Shown in pieces: positions 6,634-9,201 of a stretch of DNA of 9,201 nucleotides. The notes beneath the pieces were generated by a model. That model was given only the letters and a program-made list of their open reading frames with translations, ran no database searches and was not told where the DNA came from. The DNA comes from an uncultured Paraburkholderia sp. (GTDB lineage: Bacteria; Pseudomonadota; Gammaproteobacteria; Burkholderiales; Burkholderiaceae): contig CALFSF010000468.1 of NCBI GenBank assembly GCA_937917025.1, forward strand, positions 1 through 9,201, written 5' to 3'. The position numbers and the translations under genes were made by a program. Position 1 is the first letter of the stretch. Each line of letters starts with the position of its first letter.

Positions 6634-6735
6634 CAGGCTTGATTAGCGACAATCCCCGGGTCAAACAACCGCTACCGACCCGGACCGAATGGACAGATGC
6701 GTTGTATCAAGGTGCCTGTGACGATTTTACGGTGA

Positions 6736-6753
6736 AACAGACGAGCGTCTGTT
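6736..6753. repeat. 18-bp palindrome AACAGACG-AG-CGTCTGTT
   Basis: The arms are 8 bp and perfect, with a 2-bp centre, a geometry common for TetR-type operators. Read as plus-strand RNA it is a 7-bp stem with a GAGC loop. Six bases (AGCGGG) then separate the stem from a T6 run, so it is only a poor terminator match. No TetR gene is in the window. Confidence 0.45.
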
Positions 6754-6763
6754 AGCGGGTTTT

Positions 6764-6773
6764 TTGTCAACAA
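6764..6773. promoter_or_regulatory. Second exact copy of the operator core TTGTCAACAA
   Basis: These ten bases are identical to 6620-6629 and lie 144 bp further upstream of the GntR gene. The flanks differ from the first copy (GGGTTT on the left and CCC on the right). This would suit an auxiliary site for looping by a dimeric regulator. Confidence 0.4.
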
Positions 6774-6848
6774 CCCTTCTCCTTTCCTGGCAGCTTGTGT
6801 GCGTGCGGAGACGTTGAAATATAAGACTGTTAGTTGCGTTTTTACATG

Positions 6849-6871
6849 AAAAATAAAACGGGCAACGCCCG
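6849..6871 (-). terminator. Intrinsic terminator after ldcA
   Basis: In minus-strand RNA a CGGGC-GUU-GCCCG stem (6871-6859) can extend to nine pairs through AAAG/UUUU. It runs into UUUUAUUUUU. A second perfect hairpin, TTCCCT-N3-AGGGAA (6888-6874), lies between it and the ldcA stop. This closes the DUF1992-tadA-ldcA operon. Confidence 0.85.
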
Positions 6872-6894
6872 CTTTCCCTCGGAGGGAACGATCT

Positions 6895-7821
6895 TCAGGT
6901 GAAGTGTGGGTATCCGGAGACCGTCAACGTAAAGCCATGTCCGTCGGCCTTGAGTCGTGCGTTGGCGCCGACAGGCAACGTCAGCATATCCTCGACGTGG
7001 CCAAACTGAAGGCCCGTGATCACCGGAATACCGATCACCGAGCGGATCTGTCCGACCATTGCGTTCAGGTCGTAGCCATTGTCGTAGTCGAACGGTCTGC
7101 CGCCGGAAAAATCGCCGAGCACGAGCGCCTGCTGTCGCGCCAGAATGCCCGACAGATGCAACTGGTAAATCATCCGTTCGATCCGGAACGGCTGCTCGTT
7201 GACGTCTTCGAGAAAAAGAATGCCTTGCTCGACGGGCGGCATGTACGGCGTGCCGACGAGCGATGTCAGCACCGCCAGATTGCCCCCCCACAGCGTGCCG
7301 CTGACATCCACGGACTGCACCTGAGGAACGTGGCTCGTGACCGTGAAGGACGGTTTCGACAGCGTTTCCCAGAAATGCTGCATCGTGAAGCTGCTGACTT
7401 TCTCGGCCCCGAAATCGCTCATCAGCATCGGACCGCCGAAGGTGGTCAGACCGGCACGCGAGAGCAACGCCATCTGGATGGCCGTGAAATCGCTGTGACC
7501 GACGAATGCAACGGGCTGATCCGTGAGGCGTCGCTGCAGGCCTTCGTAGTCGAGGCCGTGCAGGATGCGCACCGCGCCGTAACCGCCCCGCACGGCCAAC
7601 ACGATATCGGGCAGCTTGCGCGACGCATCCGCGAGGCGGTTGAGTTCCGCGGCGCGCTCGCCGTCCGTCCCCGCGAACCGCTGAAAGCGGCGCTCGGTTG
7701 CCTGCACGCCCAGGATGTGATGCCCTTGCTGGCGAAGCCGGCCGAGCGCGCGGTGAATGACAGCCGGATCATGCGGATAGCCTGAGGGTGCGATCAGTTC
7801 GATTGTGCGAGGCGCGATCAT
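6895..7821 (-). CDS. ldcA: Muramoyltetrapeptide (LD-) carboxypeptidase, peptidase family S66
   Basis: LdcA is a cytoplasmic serine peptidase that removes the terminal D-Ala from murein tetrapeptides during cell-wall recycling. The 308-residue length matches E. coli LdcA (about 304). The opening IELIAPSGY, the AVRGGYGAVRIL block (76-87) and the nucleophile in VGHSDFTAI (Ser110) are clear. The rest of the catalytic triad fits Glu205 in FLEDVNEQPFRIERM and His275 in GHVEDM, the family order Ser-Glu-His. The ATG at 7821 lies 39 bases after the tadA stop. No good Shine-Dalgarno is visible, and no other start exists before an upstream in-frame stop, so translation may depend on the upstream gene. 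It is the last gene of its operon, followed by a strong terminator. Confidence 0.95.
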   Translation of the reverse strand: MIAPRTIELIAPSGYPHDPAVIHRALGRLRQQGHHILGVQATERRFQRFAGTDGERAAELNRLADASRKLPDIVLAVRGGYGAVRILHGLDYEGLQRRLTDQPVAFVGHSDFTAIQMALLSRAGLTTFGGPMLMSDFGAEKVSSFTMQHFWETLSKPSFTVTSHVPQVQSVDVSGTLWGGNLAVLTSLVGTPYMPPVEQGILFLEDVNEQPFRIERMIYQLHLSGILARQQALVLGDFSGGRPFDYDNGYDLNAMVGQIRSVIGIPVITGLQFGHVEDMLTLPVGANARLKADGHGFTLTVSGYPHFT

Positions 7822-7860
7822 AGGTGAAATGGGTAAACGCTCTGATGGGGACCGTTCAGA

Positions 7861-8430
7861 TTAACGCGTTTCGGCCGGCGTGGATGCATCGCCGGTCACA
7901 GACGCGGATTCCGTCGTGCGGGCCGAACGCGCTTCACGGCTCGCGCGTCGCCGGTCCGCGAAGAAAGATTTGAGCGCCGCGCCACACGCGTCCTCGAGTA
8001 CGCCGCCGACGACCGTCGTGTGATGATTGAGCTGCGGATTCGCAAACGCATCGACGACGCTGCCGCACGCCCCTGTTTTCGGATCACGCGCGCCGAACAC
8101 GACGCGCGCGATGCGCGCATGCATGATGGCGCCGGCGCACATCAGACAGGGTTCGAGCGTGACAAACAGTTCGCAGCCGGGCAGCCGGTAGTTCTGGAGC
8201 GCTTCTGCCGCGGCGCGCAGCGCGGCCATTTCGGCATGCGCGGACGGATCGTGTCCGCCGATCGGATGATTGAAGCCCGTCGCGATGACTTCGTCGCCCC
8301 GCACGAGGACCGCGCCGACCGGCACCTCGCCGGCCGCCCGCGCCGCCTCGGCCGCGGCCTGGGCGAGCGACATGAAATGGCGGTCGCGTTCGTTCGAAGC
8401 GGAATCCGAAACCGGGGCATCGCCGCTCAC
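7861..8430 (-). CDS. tadA: tRNA-specific adenosine deaminase
   Basis: TadA deaminates adenosine 34 of tRNA-Arg(ACG) to inosine, an essential anticodon modification. The 189-residue protein carries the zinc/catalytic motifs HAEM (His65, Glu67) and EPCLMCAGA (Cys95, Cys98). The flanking signatures EVPVGAVLV, NHPIGGHDPSAHAE, NYRLPGCELFVTLEP and FGARDPKTGACGS match TadA very well. The start is GTG at 8430, overlapping the upstream stop (GTGA, four bases). An ATG at 8373 would cut into the first helix, which aligns with E. coli TadA. The last 30 residues are a Ser/Thr/Ala/Arg-rich tail that looks disordered. It lies between the DUF1992 gene and ldcA in one operon. Confidence 0.96.
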   Translation of the reverse strand: MSGDAPVSDSASNERDRHFMSLAQAAAEAARAAGEVPVGAVLVRGDEVIATGFNHPIGGHDPSAHAEMAALRAAAEALQNYRLPGCELFVTLEPCLMCAGAIMHARIARVVFGARDPKTGACGSVVDAFANPQLNHHTTVVGGVLEDACGAALKSFFADRRRASREARSARTTESASVTGDASTPAETR

Positions 8431-8828
8431 GATGAGGCCACCTCGCCGGGTTCGTCGATCAGCACGCGTTCCGACAGCCTCTCAGCGATACGCCGGCAGT
8501 ATTCGTGCGGCACGACCATCGGGCCGCCGCGCAGGGATTCGAGCGCCATGTCGAGCGCGAGCATTTTTGCCTGAAGACGGCCGCGCGTGGCGCAGTCGCT
8601 CACGGCCTTCAGTTCGTTCTTGAGATCGCACAGCGCCCGCAGTTGTTCGACAGCCGGCGGCGCGAAGCCCGCGTTCTTCAGGATCCGGTTGGCGACGCGC
8701 ACTTCCTCGGGGACGAGGGCGTCGTCATCGAGCGTCAGCGGAAGACCGGCGCCGGGCAAGTCGTCGAACTCGCCACGCGCGGCTGCGGCGGCAATACGTT
8801 GTTCGACCAGTGCATCAAGCAATCTCAT
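8427..8828 (-). CDS. DUF1992 / YhdN-like protein (DnaJ-like C28 conserved domain)
   Basis: This is a small cytoplasmic protein of the DUF1992 family, also annotated as a DnaJ-family domain protein; it has no J domain and its function is not established. From the ATG at 8828 it has 133 residues beginning MRLLDALVEQRIAAAAARGE. The family signature FDDLPGAGLPL is followed by an Asp-rich DDDALVPEEVR and NRILKNAGFAPP. E. coli YhdN starts at the equivalent of this ATG. An ATG at 8858 would add ten residues but lacks a ribosome site and overlaps a predicted -10. The 8828 start has GGA six bases upstream. The stop overlaps the tadA GTG. It is the first gene of the DUF1992-tadA-ldcA operon. Confidence 0.88.
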   Translation of the reverse strand: MRLLDALVEQRIAAAAARGEFDDLPGAGLPLTLDDDALVPEEVRVANRILKNAGFAPPAVEQLRALCDLKNELKAVSDCATRGRLQAKMLALDMALESLRGGPMVVPHEYCRRIAERLSERVLIDEPGEVASS

Positions 8829-8856
8829 CAGCAATCCAGCACGTTGAGGCTCTGGC

Positions 8857-8865
8857 ATTCTATCA
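8857..8865 (-). promoter_or_regulatory. Extended -10 promoter for the DUF1992-tadA-ldcA operon
   Basis: On the minus strand TGATAGAAT (8865-8857) combines the TGn extension with a 5-of-6 -10 hexamer. No good -35 is seen, which is usual for extended -10 promoters. Transcription would begin near 8850, leaving about 22 bases before the ATG at 8828. Confidence 0.45.
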
Positions 8866-9045
8866 GGGTGCCCAGAGGAAGTTCTGGTGCTGACCGGCCA
8901 GATTCCCGGTTATTGCGTGGCGGGAGCCGATGCCCGACGAATCCTCCATGCACGTGTTTGGTCTGACCCCACCGCGCACCTCGCCGTGAAGAGGCATGCG
9001 ACGGATGACCACATCAGGGACATCATTTTTTTCTGGCTTTTTCTT
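8866..9045. other. Intergenic stretch between divergent genes, no feature recognised
   Basis: Apart from T-rich DNA near 9025-9043, just before the tandem dyads, nothing recognisable was seen. The reading frames crossing it do not resemble known proteins, and one runs through the dyads. Confidence 0.4.
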
Positions 9046-9082
9046 AGGGAAAACCCTATTATTACTTCCAAGGGAAAACCCT
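9046..9082. promoter_or_regulatory. Two tandem AGGGAAAACCCT dyads before the right-edge gene
   Basis: Identical 12-mers at 9046-9057 and 9071-9082 have AGGG/CCCT arms around AAAA, with a 25-bp period. A possible plus-strand -10, TATTAT (9057-9062), lies between them. A regulator bound at both sites would flank the -10 and the start point. I cannot name the regulator. Confidence 0.5.
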
Positions 9083-9109
9083 GATCCCAGCACTCAACAA
9101 GGAATCGCC

Positions 9110-9201
9110 ATGAGCTATCTTTTCGCACTCTTTCAAAAGGTTAGCGATCTTTTTGCATCGCATCATCTGCCCCTGGATTCGGACTACTCGTACGCCGCGC
9201 G
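9110..9201 (+). CDS. Start of a small protein gene, cut by window edge (possibly DUF3563-like)
   Basis: The only credible plus-strand gene starts at ATG 9110 behind a good AAGGA site (9099-9103). It stays open to the window end: 30 codons beginning MSYLFALFQKVSDLFASHHL, then PLDSDYSYAA. The N-terminal 17 residues could form an amphipathic helix rich in Leu and Phe. The opening resembles the short DUF3563 proteins of Burkholderiales (about 50 residues), but that is recall from a fragment, so the family is uncertain. Two AGGGAAAACCCT dyads lie directly upstream, which suggests specific regulation. It is divergent from the DUF1992 operon, with about 280 bp between the two start codons. Confidence 0.6.
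   Translation, partial: MSYLFALFQKVSDLFASHHLPLDSDYSYAA

Larger units (their letters stand above)
6634..6848. other. Intergenic stretch upstream of the GntR gene
   Basis: No secure gene lies here. It holds a CCGGGTC-N14-GACCCGG dyad (6656-6683) and a minus-strand TAAAAT (6729-6724). It also has an 18-bp palindrome (6736-6753), a T6 run (6760-6765) and a second TTGTCAACAA (6764-6773). A minus-strand reading frame of 33 codons starts at TTG 6773 behind AAGGAG. These are discussed separately among the findings. Confidence 0.5.

Noticed and set aside
8863..9093. Minus-strand open frame of 76 codons
   Set aside because: It runs through the duplicated AGGGAAAACCCT dyads, has no clear ribosome site and resembles nothing known.
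1..9201. CRISPR array, insertion sequence, tRNA or rRNA, or prophage genes
   Set aside because: No regularly spaced repeats, transposase motifs, terminal inverted repeats with target duplications or RNA gene signatures were seen.

Overview
GC-rich sequence, with closely packed genes and GC-rich third codon positions. Gene content and order point to a beta-proteobacterium of the Burkholderia/Paraburkholderia/Caballeronia group. This is an inference from protein resemblance, because no 16S or other marker lies in the window. All ten substantially covered genes lie on the minus strand. Only an incomplete small gene at the right edge is on the plus strand.

Region 1 (1-5566, minus) is a purine-degradation (ureide) cluster in two transcription blocks. 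The block transcribed first, from 5566 down to 3186, encodes an NCS1-family allantoin/hydantoin-type permease followed 32 bp later by an Asp/Glu/hydantoin racemase. It ends at a hairpin with a short U-rich tail (3143-3172). The second block is puuE-type allantoinase (3028-2078), OHCU decarboxylase uraD (2081-1560), allantoicase alc (1460-447) and ureidoglycolate lyase allA (450 to the left edge, about 150 codons present). Together they cover OHCU to (S)-allantoin to allantoate to ureidoglycolate to glyoxylate plus urea. The permease and racemase would bring in external allantoin of either configuration. Urate oxidase and HIU hydrolase, the preceding steps, are not in this window. puuE/uraD and alc/allA overlap by four bases (ATGA). 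A 98-base gap with a strong hairpin separates the two pairs.

Region 2 (5567-6894) holds a GntR/FCD-family regulator (6574-5864) between two intergenic stretches rich in dyads. Its promoter has a perfect TTGACA -35 buried in an 18-bp inverted repeat, which suggests autorepression. A second exact copy of the 10-bp operator core lies 144 bp upstream. The regulator is the obvious candidate controller of the permease-racemase block, but this is inferred from position only.

Region 3 (8828-6849, minus) is a housekeeping operon: a DUF1992/YhdN-like protein, tRNA adenosine deaminase tadA and LD-carboxypeptidase ldcA. It probably starts from an extended -10 promoter at 8857-8865 and ends at a good intrinsic terminator at 6849-6871.

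Region 4 (8866-9201) is intergenic DNA with two copies of the 12-bp dyad AGGGAAAACCCT spaced 25 bp apart. They lie in front of a small plus-strand gene that runs off the window. No tRNA, rRNA, CRISPR array, insertion sequence or phage gene was seen. No wholly new system is evident. The most noteworthy items are the regulatory dyads, the stereochemical logic of the permease-racemase pair and the racemase's low-complexity tail.
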